From the NCBI GenBank assembly GCA_005787025.1, contig SYCH01000057.1, positions 1-5,565 of the forward strand: a stretch of 5,565 nucleotides of DNA, read 5' to 3'. A program made the translations under genes and the position numbers. Below are positions 1-5,565 of the stretch, in pieces; position 1 is the first letter of the stretch, and each line of letters starts with the position of its first letter. The stretch is from Actinomycetota bacterium. GTDB lineage: Bacteria > Actinomycetota > Acidimicrobiia > Acidimicrobiales > Ilumatobacteraceae. Below the pieces are notes generated by a model, which was not told the origin of the DNA, did no database searches, and worked only from the letters and a program-made list of their open reading frames with translations.

Positions 1-12
1 CCATCACTCCAG

Positions 13-18
13 TAGTGT
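13..18 (+). promoter_or_regulatory. Possible -10 element of the thiamine operon promoter
   Basis: The hexamer TAGTGT fits the loose TAnnnT pattern of an actinobacterial -10 box. Transcription starting about 7 bases downstream, near position 25, would begin right at the 5' edge of the TPP aptamer, which is where the promoter is needed. The matching -35 region would lie before the window and cannot be examined. A TAnnnT match alone is weak evidence, so this is a tentative placement by position. Confidence 0.22.
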
Positions 19-24
19 TCGCAG

Positions 25-118
25 TACGACGGGGAGCTCGCGGGAACAGCGGGCTGAGAGGGTGGCTGCCGCCATCGACCCGAGAACCTGAACTGGGTAA
101 TGCCAGCGGAGGAATCGA
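25..118 (+). ncRNA. TPP riboswitch (THI element)
   Basis: This is a cis-acting RNA that binds thiamine pyrophosphate and controls the downstream salvage operon. The hallmarks occur in order. GGGG at 31-34 is the 5' side of P2. A P3 hairpin follows (CTCGC 37-41 with GCGGG 49-53), then the pyrimidine-binding GCTGAGA at 53-59. An optional hairpin pairs GGTGGC 61-66 with GCCATC 71-76, and GACCC at 77-81 closes P2. The run AACCTGA (85-91) through CCAGCG (103-108) differs from the usual consensus at only about two bases, with P5 CTGG 93-96/CCAG 103-106 around a TAAT and P4 CCT 87-89/AGG 110-112. P1 looks short (CGA 27-29 with TCG 115-117). The aptamer ends directly at the ATG at 119, leaving no room for a terminator, so control is probably translational. 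Confidence 0.96.
108..113 (+). promoter_or_regulatory. Ribosome binding site embedded in the riboswitch P4 stem
   Basis: GGAGGA is a strong Shine-Dalgarno, five bases before the ATG at 119. Bases AGG (110-112) are also the 3' strand of aptamer stem P4, pairing with CCT 87-89. Folding of the TPP-bound aptamer should therefore hide the site directly, without a separate anti-Shine-Dalgarno hairpin. The pairing is visible in the sequence; the regulatory outcome is inferred from known THI-element behaviour. Confidence 0.85.
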
Positions 119-853
119 ATGCCAACGAAAACCAGCACCTCACATTCATCGAACGAACCCGATCACGTCCTGCTCGTCATCGGTGGATCGACCCCGAGCG
201 CCCGAGCACTCCGGCACATCGACGCGTTCCAACGAGTCGTCTGTGCCGACTCCGGGGTCGACCACGCCCGGGTTCTCGGCCTCACACCCGATCTCGTGCT
301 CGGCGACATGGACTCGATCAGTGACGATTCGCGGGCTTGGGCCGCGACGCAGAAGGCGCGTTTCGAGATCGCCGACCGCGACAAGGACCAGACCGACACG
401 GAACTGGCCTTGTCCGCCATCGTTTCCTGGCGACCCCGCGCCCTCACCGTTCTTTGGGGCGGCGGTAACCGCGTCGATCACGTGCTCGGGGTCATGGCGG
501 CTGTCGCGGCACCACTTCTCTCCGCTCTGGACCGAATCGACTTGTGGGTGGCGAACGATCTCGTTCACGTCCTGCACGGACCACGCTCGGTCGAACTCGA
601 CTCTCCCGTCGACACCGTGGTGAGCCTCGTTCCTTTGGGCGGCCCCGTCACGGGGGTGAACACGACCGGCCTGAAATGGGAACTGCACGAGGAAACGCTG
701 CGCTCCGACAGTGCGCGCGGAGTCAGCAACGTCGTCGTCGGTGCCGCACGCATCGACATTGCTGCCGGCGTGCTGGCCGTGATCGTTTCCGCACGAGCAC
801 TCATCGAGTCCGCGACCGGCGTCCGAGCACATCACCACGAGGAGAACCCATGA
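119..853 (+). CDS. thiN: Thiamine diphosphokinase (thiamine pyrophosphokinase)
   Basis: This cytosolic enzyme of 244 residues transfers pyrophosphate from ATP to thiamine, giving TPP and AMP. The N-terminal catalytic domain shows the family motifs in order: GGS at 22-24, ADSGVDHA at 43-50, the acidic metal/ATP site LGDMDS at 61-66, DKDQTDTELA at 88-97 and GGGNRVDH at 114-121. The C-terminal thiamine-binding domain has the TGLKWEL stretch at 183-189 and GVSN at 201-204. Length is normal for a bacterial member. The ATG at 119 is fixed by the GGAGGA Shine-Dalgarno at 108-113, and the first 15 or so residues are a polar, probably flexible tail. It is the first gene after the TPP riboswitch, so its own product represses it. 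Its TGA overlaps the thiB ATG by four bases, coupling phosphorylation to uptake. The symbol follows Bacillus usage; some annotations leave it unnamed. Confidence 0.95.
   Translation: MPTKTSTSHSSNEPDHVLLVIGGSTPSARALRHIDAFQRVVCADSGVDHARVLGLTPDLVLGDMDSISDDSRAWAATQKARFEIADRDKDQTDTELALSAIVSWRPRALTVLWGGGNRVDHVLGVMAAVAAPLLSALDRIDLWVANDLVHVLHGPRSVELDSPVDTVVSLVPLGGPVTGVNTTGLKWELHEETLRSDSARGVSNVVVGAARIDIAAGVLAVIVSARALIESATGVRAHHHEENP
839..844 (+). promoter_or_regulatory. Ribosome binding site of thiB
   Basis: GAGGAG lies inside the end of the kinase gene, five bases before the ATG at 850. It identifies that ATG as the thiB start although the same frame is open much further upstream. The lipoprotein signal peptide begins exactly there. 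Confidence 0.85.
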
Positions 854-1896
854 AAACCGGAACGTCCGCGCTAGCCCTCGCCACGATCGCTTTGGCGACG
901 ACCGTCGCCTGCTCCTCGGACGACTCCTCGAAGAAAGACGTCACCGTCACCATCGTGGCCTACGAATCGTTCACACCCCCCGAGGGAATCTTCGACGCCT
1001 TCACGAACGAGACCGGCATCTCGGTGCGGGTCGTCGCCGCCGGCGACGCCGGCGAGATGATCGCCAAGGCCACGTTGACCGCGGGCAATCCCGAGGGCGA
1101 CGTCATGTGGGGAGTGGACAACACACTGCTCAGCCGAGCACTCGATGCCGACGTCTTCGACCCGTACGTGAGCGAGGTCGACGGACTCGATCCCGATCTC
1201 GTCGCCACGGCCGTCGACGTCGTGACACCCGTCGACTACGGCGACGTGTGCATCAATTACGACGTCGAACGACTCGAGCAACTGGGCATCGACCCTCCGA
1301 CATCGTTCGAGGATCTCACCTTGCCCGAGTATCGCGGCCTGCTCGTGACCCCGAGCGCCCTGACCTCGTCCACCGGACTCGCGTTCCTTCTGGGCACGAT
1401 CGCCGACGACCCCGATGGTTGGCAGCAGACGTGGAGCGATCTTCGCGACAACGACATCCTCGTCGTCGGTGGTTGGTACGAGGCGTACTACACCGAGTTC
1501 TCGCGCTACGGAGGCGACCGCCCCTTGGTCGTCAGTTACGCCTCGTCACCTCCGGCCGAGATCCTCTTCGCCGATCCCCCGCTTCCCGATGGTTCGCCGG
1601 CCCCCACCGCCGTCGTCACGTCCACCTGCTTCCGACAGATCGAGTACGCCGGTGTCCTTCGGGGTTCGAAACACGTCGAAGAGGCTCGCGAATTGATCGA
1701 CTACCTCGTGTCGCCAACCTTCCAGGAATCCATGCCCGAGAGTCTCTTCGTCTTCCCCGCGAACGAGCGGGCGACCTTGTCCGACACCTTCACCACCTAC
1801 GTGCAGCCCGTCACCGACCCGTTGGTGATGGACTCCGCCACCATCGCGAGTTCGCGTGACGCATGGCTGGAAGAGTGGGATGCCATCGTCGGCTGA
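850..1896 (+). CDS. thiB: Thiamine ABC transporter substrate-binding lipoprotein ThiB
   Basis: This 348-residue protein is the extracytoplasmic receptor that delivers thiamine, and possibly its phosphates, to ThiP. Residues 1-20 form a signal peptide ending in TVAC, giving a lipidated Cys21 (Thr at -3 is slightly atypical), then a Ser/Asp-rich tether. The rest matches E. coli TbpA/ThiB, from memory of that protein, along its length: AYESF near the N-terminus, GVDNTLL, a VDYGDVCINYD strand, GGWYEAYYTEF at 207-217, VSYASSPP at 228-235, a LVSPTFQESMP stretch before residue 300 and a C-terminal AWLEEWDAIVG. Trp209 and Tyr230 line up with the E. coli pocket residues Trp197 and Tyr215. Tyr221 and Trp280 of E. 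coli appear replaced by Ala236 and Phe300. Start ATG 850 overlaps the kinase stop (ATGA) and has a good Shine-Dalgarno. An iron-binding (FbpA-like) relative is less likely given the motifs and the thiamine context. Confidence 0.92.
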   Translation: MKTGTSALALATIALATTVACSSDDSSKKDVTVTIVAYESFTPPEGIFDAFTNETGISVRVVAAGDAGEMIAKATLTAGNPEGDVMWGVDNTLLSRALDADVFDPYVSEVDGLDPDLVATAVDVVTPVDYGDVCINYDVERLEQLGIDPPTSFEDLTLPEYRGLLVTPSALTSSTGLAFLLGTIADDPDGWQQTWSDLRDNDILVVGGWYEAYYTEFSRYGGDRPLVVSYASSPPAEILFADPPLPDGSPAPTAVVTSTCFRQIEYAGVLRGSKHVEEARELIDYLVSPTFQESMPESLFVFPANERATLSDTFTTYVQPVTDPLVMDSATIASSRDAWLEEWDAIVG

Positions 1897-3448
1897 TCTC
1901 TCGACCGCCGGGCGGGGTCGGTTGTTCGCCGTGCCCGGGTTGGTGATGGTGCTCGCGTTGGTGATCGTCCCGGTGGCGGTACTCGCCTCGCGCACCTTCG
2001 ATTCCGCCTCGTTGCTCGGGGTGTGGTCGCGCCCGGGCATCGTCGATGCCATCGGATTCACCGTGGTCGAGACGATTGTGTCGACGTTGGTCACCGTCGT
2101 GCTTGGCCTCGCTCCGGCATGGGCCTTGTCCCATCACTCCATGCCCGGTCATCGATTCGCGCTGGCCGTCACCACGGTGCCATTCATGCTGCCCACCGTG
2201 GTGGTGGGGGCCGCGTTCCTGGGTCTGCTTCCCGGGTCTGTCGAGCGCGGATTGGTCGCCGTGGTGATCGCTCACGCCTATTTCAACGTGGCGGTCGTGA
2301 TCCGCACGGTCGCTCCGGTGTGGGCGACGATCGATCCGATGTTGGTGGCGGCGGCGCGCAATCTGGGCGCATCACGGAGTCGAGCCTTCGTCTCGGTCAC
2401 CCTTCCCCTCCTGAAACCGGCGCTGTGGTCGGCCGTCGCCATCGTGGGTTTCATGTGCGCCACGTCGTACGGGGTCGTTCGAATGCTGGGTGGAGGCGAC
2501 GCCACACTCGAGGTGGAGGTGTACCGACGGGCGATCCTCTTCGGCGACATCGCCGGTGCCTCCACCCTCGCCGTGGCCCAGCTCGTGGTGGCCGCGATCT
2601 GCTTGTTCGTCTGGGTCGGTAAGGACCGCGTCGTCTTCACGGAGTCCGGTCACCGCTCACGTCGCCGCGATCACCCGGTCGCGCGCGTGGTGGCCGTGAT
2701 CGCAACGATGCTCACCGTGGCCCCTCTCATTGCTCTCTTCCTGTCGTCGATTCGGTCGCGAGGACACTGGACGCTGGCGGGCTGGCGTTTGCTCACCAGT
2801 GACTCCGACGTGCCGGGGCTTCGAGTGGACCTGTCGGACGTGCTGTTCCGGTCTTTGTGGTTCGCCATCATCGCGGCTGTCATCGCGGTACCCGTCGGAA
2901 TCGCCACCTCGACTTTTGCAGCGGCGGCGAGACGAACCTTTCTCGATCGCGTGCTGCTGCTGCCTCTCGGGGCATCGGCCGTCGCGGTCGGACTCGGACT
3001 CGTGATCACCTACGACTCGGCGCCGTTCGACTTCCGCTCGTCGTGGTGGCTTCCTCCCGTGGTGCACGCGGTGGTCGCGCTTCCCTTCGTCATCCGCGTC
3101 ATCCAACCGGTTCAATCGCGCATCCCCGAGCACCTGCGGTCCGCCGCGGCCACTCTGGGCGCCTCGCCGCTTCGCGTGTGGGCCACCGTCGACGTCCCCC
3201 TCATCTCGGGAGCCATTCGGACCGCGGTCGGATTGTCGCTGGCCATCTCGCTCGGTGAGTTCGGAGCGACCAGCTTCCTGACGCGCAACGACACCGACAC
3301 CTTGCCCATCGCCGTCGAACAACTTCTCGGACGATCCGGTGATCTGGCCCGTCTGGCCGGGCACGGGGTCGCCGTCGTGCTGTTGCTGGCGACCCTGGTG
3401 GCCTTGGCGTTCACCACGCGGTCCCGCCACTCGTGGAGCGCGTCGTGA
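1880..3448 (+). CDS. thiP: Thiamine ABC transporter permease ThiP
   Basis: This inner-membrane protein of about 522 residues (E. coli ThiP is of similar size) forms the translocation channel. It is a tandem fusion of two permease domains. It has many hydrophobic segments, the first at about 15-36, with a basic cytoplasmic stretch in mid-protein. Two EAA-type loops that dock onto the ATPase are clear: AAARNLGAS with LP at 175-176, and AAATLGAS at 422-429 with VP at 439-440. The stretch from LGEFGATSF at about 458 through TLPIAVEQLLGR is typical of ThiP and related iron permeases. I prefer ATG 1880, preceded by GGAAGAG at 1869-1875; it overlaps the thiB stop by 17 bases. GTG at 1856 would add eight residues but lacks a good ribosome site. 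The gene ends in a GTGA overlap with the ATPase gene. An Fe(III) permease is the main alternative, disfavoured by context. Confidence 0.92.
   Translation: MPSSADLSTAGRGRLFAVPGLVMVLALVIVPVAVLASRTFDSASLLGVWSRPGIVDAIGFTVVETIVSTLVTVVLGLAPAWALSHHSMPGHRFALAVTTVPFMLPTVVVGAAFLGLLPGSVERGLVAVVIAHAYFNVAVVIRTVAPVWATIDPMLVAAARNLGASRSRAFVSVTLPLLKPALWSAVAIVGFMCATSYGVVRMLGGGDATLEVEVYRRAILFGDIAGASTLAVAQLVVAAICLFVWVGKDRVVFTESGHRSRRRDHPVARVVAVIATMLTVAPLIALFLSSIRSRGHWTLAGWRLLTSDSDVPGLRVDLSDVLFRSLWFAIIAAVIAVPVGIATSTFAAAARRTFLDRVLLLPLGASAVAVGLGLVITYDSAPFDFRSSWWLPPVVHAVVALPFVIRVIQPVQSRIPEHLRSAAATLGASPLRVWATVDVPLISGAIRTAVGLSLAISLGEFGATSFLTRNDTDTLPIAVEQLLGRSGDLARLAGHGVAVVLLLATLVALAFTTRSRHSWSAS
3435..3438 (+). promoter_or_regulatory. 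Ribosome binding site of thiQ
   Basis: GGAG lies six bases before the GTG at 3445 and within the last codons of thiP. It supports the GTGA overlap start rather than the in-frame GTG at 3433, which has no purine-rich sequence at the right distance. Confidence 0.65.
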
Positions 3449-4092
3449 TCGGACTCGAACTCGACGCCGTCTCGGTGGCCCACGACGGACGCACACTCAT
3501 CGACCACCTGTCGTTCGATGTGGAGTGCGGTTCGACGACGGCCCTGCTCGGTCCGTCCGGTGCGGGGAAGTCCTCGCTTCTGCGCGTCATCGCGGGCATC
3601 GACCGACCCGCCAGCGGACGGATCCTGCTCGACGGCGCGGATGTCACCGACGCCCCCATCCACCGGCGACGTATCGGGCTGGTGTTCCAGGACAACCAGT
3701 TGTTCCCGCATCTCTCGGTGGCGGACAACGTCGCCTACGGACTACGAAACTCCTCGACGCGCGAGGCACGTCGATCGTGGCGAGGTACCCGCACCCACGA
3801 GCGCGTCCACGAGCTGCTCTCCATCGTGGGACTGGCAGACCGCGGAGATGACCCCATCGGCATCCTGTCCGGAGGCGAAGCCAAACGCGTCGCGCTGGCC
3901 CGCGGTCTGGCACCGACACCCGGCGCTCTCTTGTTGGACGAACCACTCACCGGACTCGATCGAGCCTTGCACGACCGACTCATGGAGGACCTCGCCTCGA
4001 TCCTTCGCACGACCGGAACCACCGCGCTGATCGTCACCCACGACGAGTCCGAGGCACGATTCCTCGCCTCGGCGACGGTACGACTGGGATAG
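3445..4092 (+). CDS. thiQ: Thiamine ABC transporter ATP-binding protein ThiQ
   Basis: This cytosolic ATPase of about 215 residues powers thiamine import by ThiBP. All nucleotide-binding motifs are present: Walker A GPSGAGKSS at 36-44, Q-loop VFQD with Gln82, signature LSGGE at 141-145 (Glu in place of the usual Gln, a common variant), Walker B LLLDEP ending at 167 with catalytic Glu166, a D-loop GLD, and the H-loop TH with His199. The stretch after the Q-loop (NQLFPHLSVADNV) is of the kind seen in thiamine, iron and molybdate importer ATPases. Start GTG 3445 overlaps the thiP stop (GTGA) and has GGAG six bases upstream; GTG 3433 would add four residues. The protein ends about 16 residues after the H-loop histidine, so the usual final strand and helix are shortened and there is no C-terminal regulatory domain. 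Assignment to thiamine rests mainly on the riboswitch and neighbours. Confidence 0.92.
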   Translation: MIGLELDAVSVAHDGRTLIDHLSFDVECGSTTALLGPSGAGKSSLLRVIAGIDRPASGRILLDGADVTDAPIHRRRIGLVFQDNQLFPHLSVADNVAYGLRNSSTREARRSWRGTRTHERVHELLSIVGLADRGDDPIGILSGGEAKRVALARGLAPTPGALLLDEPLTGLDRALHDRLMEDLASILRTTGTTALIVTHDESEARFLASATVRLG

Positions 4093-4095
4093 TTT
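4090..4095 (+). promoter_or_regulatory. Possible -10 element for a leaderless transcript
   Basis: TAGTTT matches TAnnnT and overlaps the thiQ stop codon. Exactly seven bases separate it from the ATG at 4103, the spacing expected if transcription begins at the A of the start codon. That ATG has no Shine-Dalgarno at normal distance (the nearest purine run, GGGA at 4086-4089, is 13 bases away). Leaderless genes with this arrangement are common in actinobacteria. No convincing -35 is seen around 4067-4072, so this is an inference. Confidence 0.4.
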
Positions 4096-4102
4096 GCCCC
4101 TC

Positions 4103-5565
4103 ATGTCGCCCACGGGACACTCGGGCGCGGTGCGCGTCGGGTTCCTCGGAGCCGGACACATCGCGACGTACCACTCCAAGAGCATTCGCCGGGCCGCGAG
4201 TGATCTGGACTTCGAGGTCGTCCGCGCGGGCGTGCACGACACCGACCGCGGCCGCGCCGAACGATTCGCCGCGGCCAGCGGTCACGCGGTGATGGACTCG
4301 GTCGAGAACGTCCTGGCATCCTGCGACGCCGTGTACATCTGCACCTGGACCTCCGAACACCGACCATTGGTCGAGGCCGCGGTGCGGGCCGGAAAGTCCG
4401 TGTTCTGCGAGAAGCCACTGGCCACCACGCTCGCCGACGCCGCCGCCATCACGGATCTCCTCCAGTCGACGAACACCGTCAACCAGGTCGGACTGGTGTT
4501 GCGACATTCGCCGGCCTACCTGATGGCGCGTCGACTCATCGCCGACGACTCGGCGGGTCGAGTGATGAGTGTCGTCTTCCGCGATGATCAGTTCATACCG
4601 ACCCAGGGCCACTACGCCTCGACGTGGAGAAGCGATGCATCGAAGGCCGGCGCCGGAACCCTCCTGGAGCACAGCATCCACGACGTCGACATGTTGCACG
4701 CACTGATCGGACCGATTCGCGGTGTCAGTGCCCGTCGATCGAATTTCCACGGACATTCCGGAATCGAGGACGTGGTCGCGGCCACCTTCGCCTTCGCCAC
4801 CGACGACCGTTCGGCATCTACGCAAGGTGTTCTCACCAGCGTGTGGCACGACAACCTGGCCCGGCCCAGCCTTCGTCGGGTGGAGGTCCTCTGCGAGCGA
4901 CGGTTCGTCACCATCGACGGTGACGACTGGTTCGGCCCGGTCTCGTGGACCGATGCCGACGGCACCACGCGGTCGATCGAGGGCTCCGAATTGATGGTCG
5001 GCACGCGCGACCTCGTCCACGGTGACCCGAATCCGGACGCCGCTTTCCTGCGCGCCGTGCACGATGGCGTTCCGGCCCACCCCGATGCGTCGGTGGCCCT
5101 CGAGGCCCACCGCGTGGTGGATGCCATGTATCGATCCGCGCGTCGCGACGGCGCGAACGTGAACGTCGGTGCGACCGGAGTCATCGTGCGCGCGGTCACC
5201 GCCGAGGACGTGAGGCCGCTGCGCCTCGACGTTTTGCGACGCGGCATGACGAACCGCACCATCGACTTCGACGGCGACGACGATCCGACCACGGTGCATC
5301 TGGCCGCCTTCGACGATGCGGGTGGAATCGTGGGTGTCAGCTCCTGGATGCGCCGCGACTGCGTCGACCAGCCCGCACGCACGGCCGTTCAACTGCGTGG
5401 AATGGCGACCGCACGTCACCTCCAGGGCTCGGGAATCGGTGCCGAACTTCTCGCCGCCGGTACGGCTTGGGCTCGTGACAACGGGGTTCAGGTCGTCTGG
5501 GCGAACGCCCGCGACGCGGCCCTCGATTTCTACGTGCGCCACGGTTTCCACGTCGTCGGCGAGGG
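4103..5565 (+). CDS. Gfo/Idh/MocA oxidoreductase fused to a GNAT acetyltransferase (3' end outside window)
   Basis: One uninterrupted frame gives 487 residues and runs off the window. Residues 1 to about 355 are a complete Gfo/Idh/MocA-type dehydrogenase. The Rossmann glycine motif is GAGHIA at 16-21. The family EKP motif is at 103-105, with Lys104 as the usual catalytic lysine. LEHSIHDVD at 188-196 contains the active-site-type His193. The normal C-terminal helix AHRVVDAMYRSA follows. After a linker of only a few residues, from about 360, a GNAT domain begins (VIVRAVTAED). It continues with LRGMA, the acetyl-CoA pyrophosphate loop QGSGIG at 441-446, WANAR, and FYVRHGF at 476-482 near the window edge. 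Perhaps 20-25 residues are missing. Substrates are unknown; the family oxidises or reduces sugars, polyols and related compounds with NAD(P), and the GNAT part presumably acetylates an amine. It follows thiQ by 10 bases but has no Shine-Dalgarno. A role in thiamine metabolism is not supported by its motifs. GTG 4130 is a less likely alternative start. Confidence 0.9.
   Translation, partial: MSPTGHSGAVRVGFLGAGHIATYHSKSIRRAASDLDFEVVRAGVHDTDRGRAERFAAASGHAVMDSVENVLASCDAVYICTWTSEHRPLVEAAVRAGKSVFCEKPLATTLADAAAITDLLQSTNTVNQVGLVLRHSPAYLMARRLIADDSAGRVMSVVFRDDQFIPTQGHYASTWRSDASKAGAGTLLEHSIHDVDMLHALIGPIRGVSARRSNFHGHSGIEDVVAATFAFATDDRSASTQGVLTSVWHDNLARPSLRRVEVLCERRFVTIDGDDWFGPVSWTDADGTTRSIEGSELMVGTRDLVHGDPNPDAAFLRAVHDGVPAHPDASVALEAHRVVDAMYRSARRDGANVNVGATGVIVRAVTAEDVRPLRLDVLRRGMTNRTIDFDGDDDPTTVHLAAFDDAGGIVGVSSWMRRDCVDQPARTAVQLRGMATARHLQGSGIGAELLAAGTAWARDNGVQVVWANARDAALDFYVRHGFHVVGE

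Noticed and set aside
1..10. Ten-base sequence ccatcactcc that also occurs at 2131-2140
   Set aside because: A single 10-base match in 5.5 kb is unremarkable, and the second copy is ordinary thiP coding sequence.
15..838. Other long frames over the riboswitch and kinase region on both strands
   Set aside because: They are shadows of the kinase gene. The + strand one starting near 15 would read through the aptamer RNA, and none shows a protein family motif.
544..849. Upstream extension of the thiB frame to an ATG before 850
   Set aside because: The extension overlaps the well-supported kinase gene and is Arg-rich low-complexity sequence. The signal peptide and Shine-Dalgarno place the start at 850.
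1038..1056. GCCGGC repeated around GAC inside thiB
   Set aside because: It encodes an Ala-Gly-Asp-Ala-Gly stretch in a GC-rich gene. There is no sign of an operator or recombination site.
4093..4102. Possible terminator between thiQ and the oxidoreductase gene
   Set aside because: Ten bases are too few for a hairpin and no T-run follows. Read-through is possible.
4034..5551. 505-residue open frame on the minus strand opposite the oxidoreductase-GNAT gene
   Set aside because: It is antisense to a frame with clear catalytic motifs in two domains. Its translation is rich in Arg, Gly, His and Val with no recognisable motif, as expected for the complement of high-GC codons.
1..5565. CRISPR arrays, tRNA or rRNA genes, insertion sequences, phage or defence genes
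   Set aside because: No spaced repeats, cloverleaf signals, transposase motifs or inverted-repeat ends were seen. The window is continuous metabolic and transport coding sequence.

Overview
The window is high-GC, densely packed bacterial DNA with every supported gene on the + strand. GC-rich codon use, 4-base stop/start overlaps and the gene content suggest a high-GC actinobacterium, perhaps Acidimicrobiia-like. The phylum is a moderate-confidence guess and the class is weak; no rRNA or other marker gene is present.

Layout: positions 1-118 hold a short leader that is almost entirely a thiamine pyrophosphate (TPP) riboswitch, with the Shine-Dalgarno of the first gene inside the aptamer. It is followed by a tight four-gene cluster: thiamine diphosphokinase (119-853), a thiamine-binding lipoprotein ThiB (850-1896), a two-domain permease ThiP (about 1880-3448) and an ATPase ThiQ (about 3445-4092). 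All three junctions overlap (4, about 17 and 4 bases), so the four genes are very likely one translationally coupled transcript. After a 10-base gap, a long reading frame (4103 to beyond the window end) encodes an NAD(P)-dependent Gfo/Idh/MocA-type oxidoreductase fused in frame to a GNAT-type N-acetyltransferase. The last residues of the acetyltransferase lie outside the window.

How it works together: ThiB captures thiamine (or its phosphates) outside the membrane, ThiP and ThiQ import it using ATP, and the kinase converts it to TPP. TPP then binds the leader RNA and shuts off translation. This is a self-contained, feedback-controlled thiamine salvage operon. No thiamine biosynthesis gene is visible here.

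The thiamine part is a known kind of system. The less ordinary parts are the dehydrogenase-acetyltransferase fusion, a -10-like element placed for a leaderless start of that fusion gene, the compact aptamer that contains the ribosome binding site, and apparent replacements in the ThiB ligand pocket.
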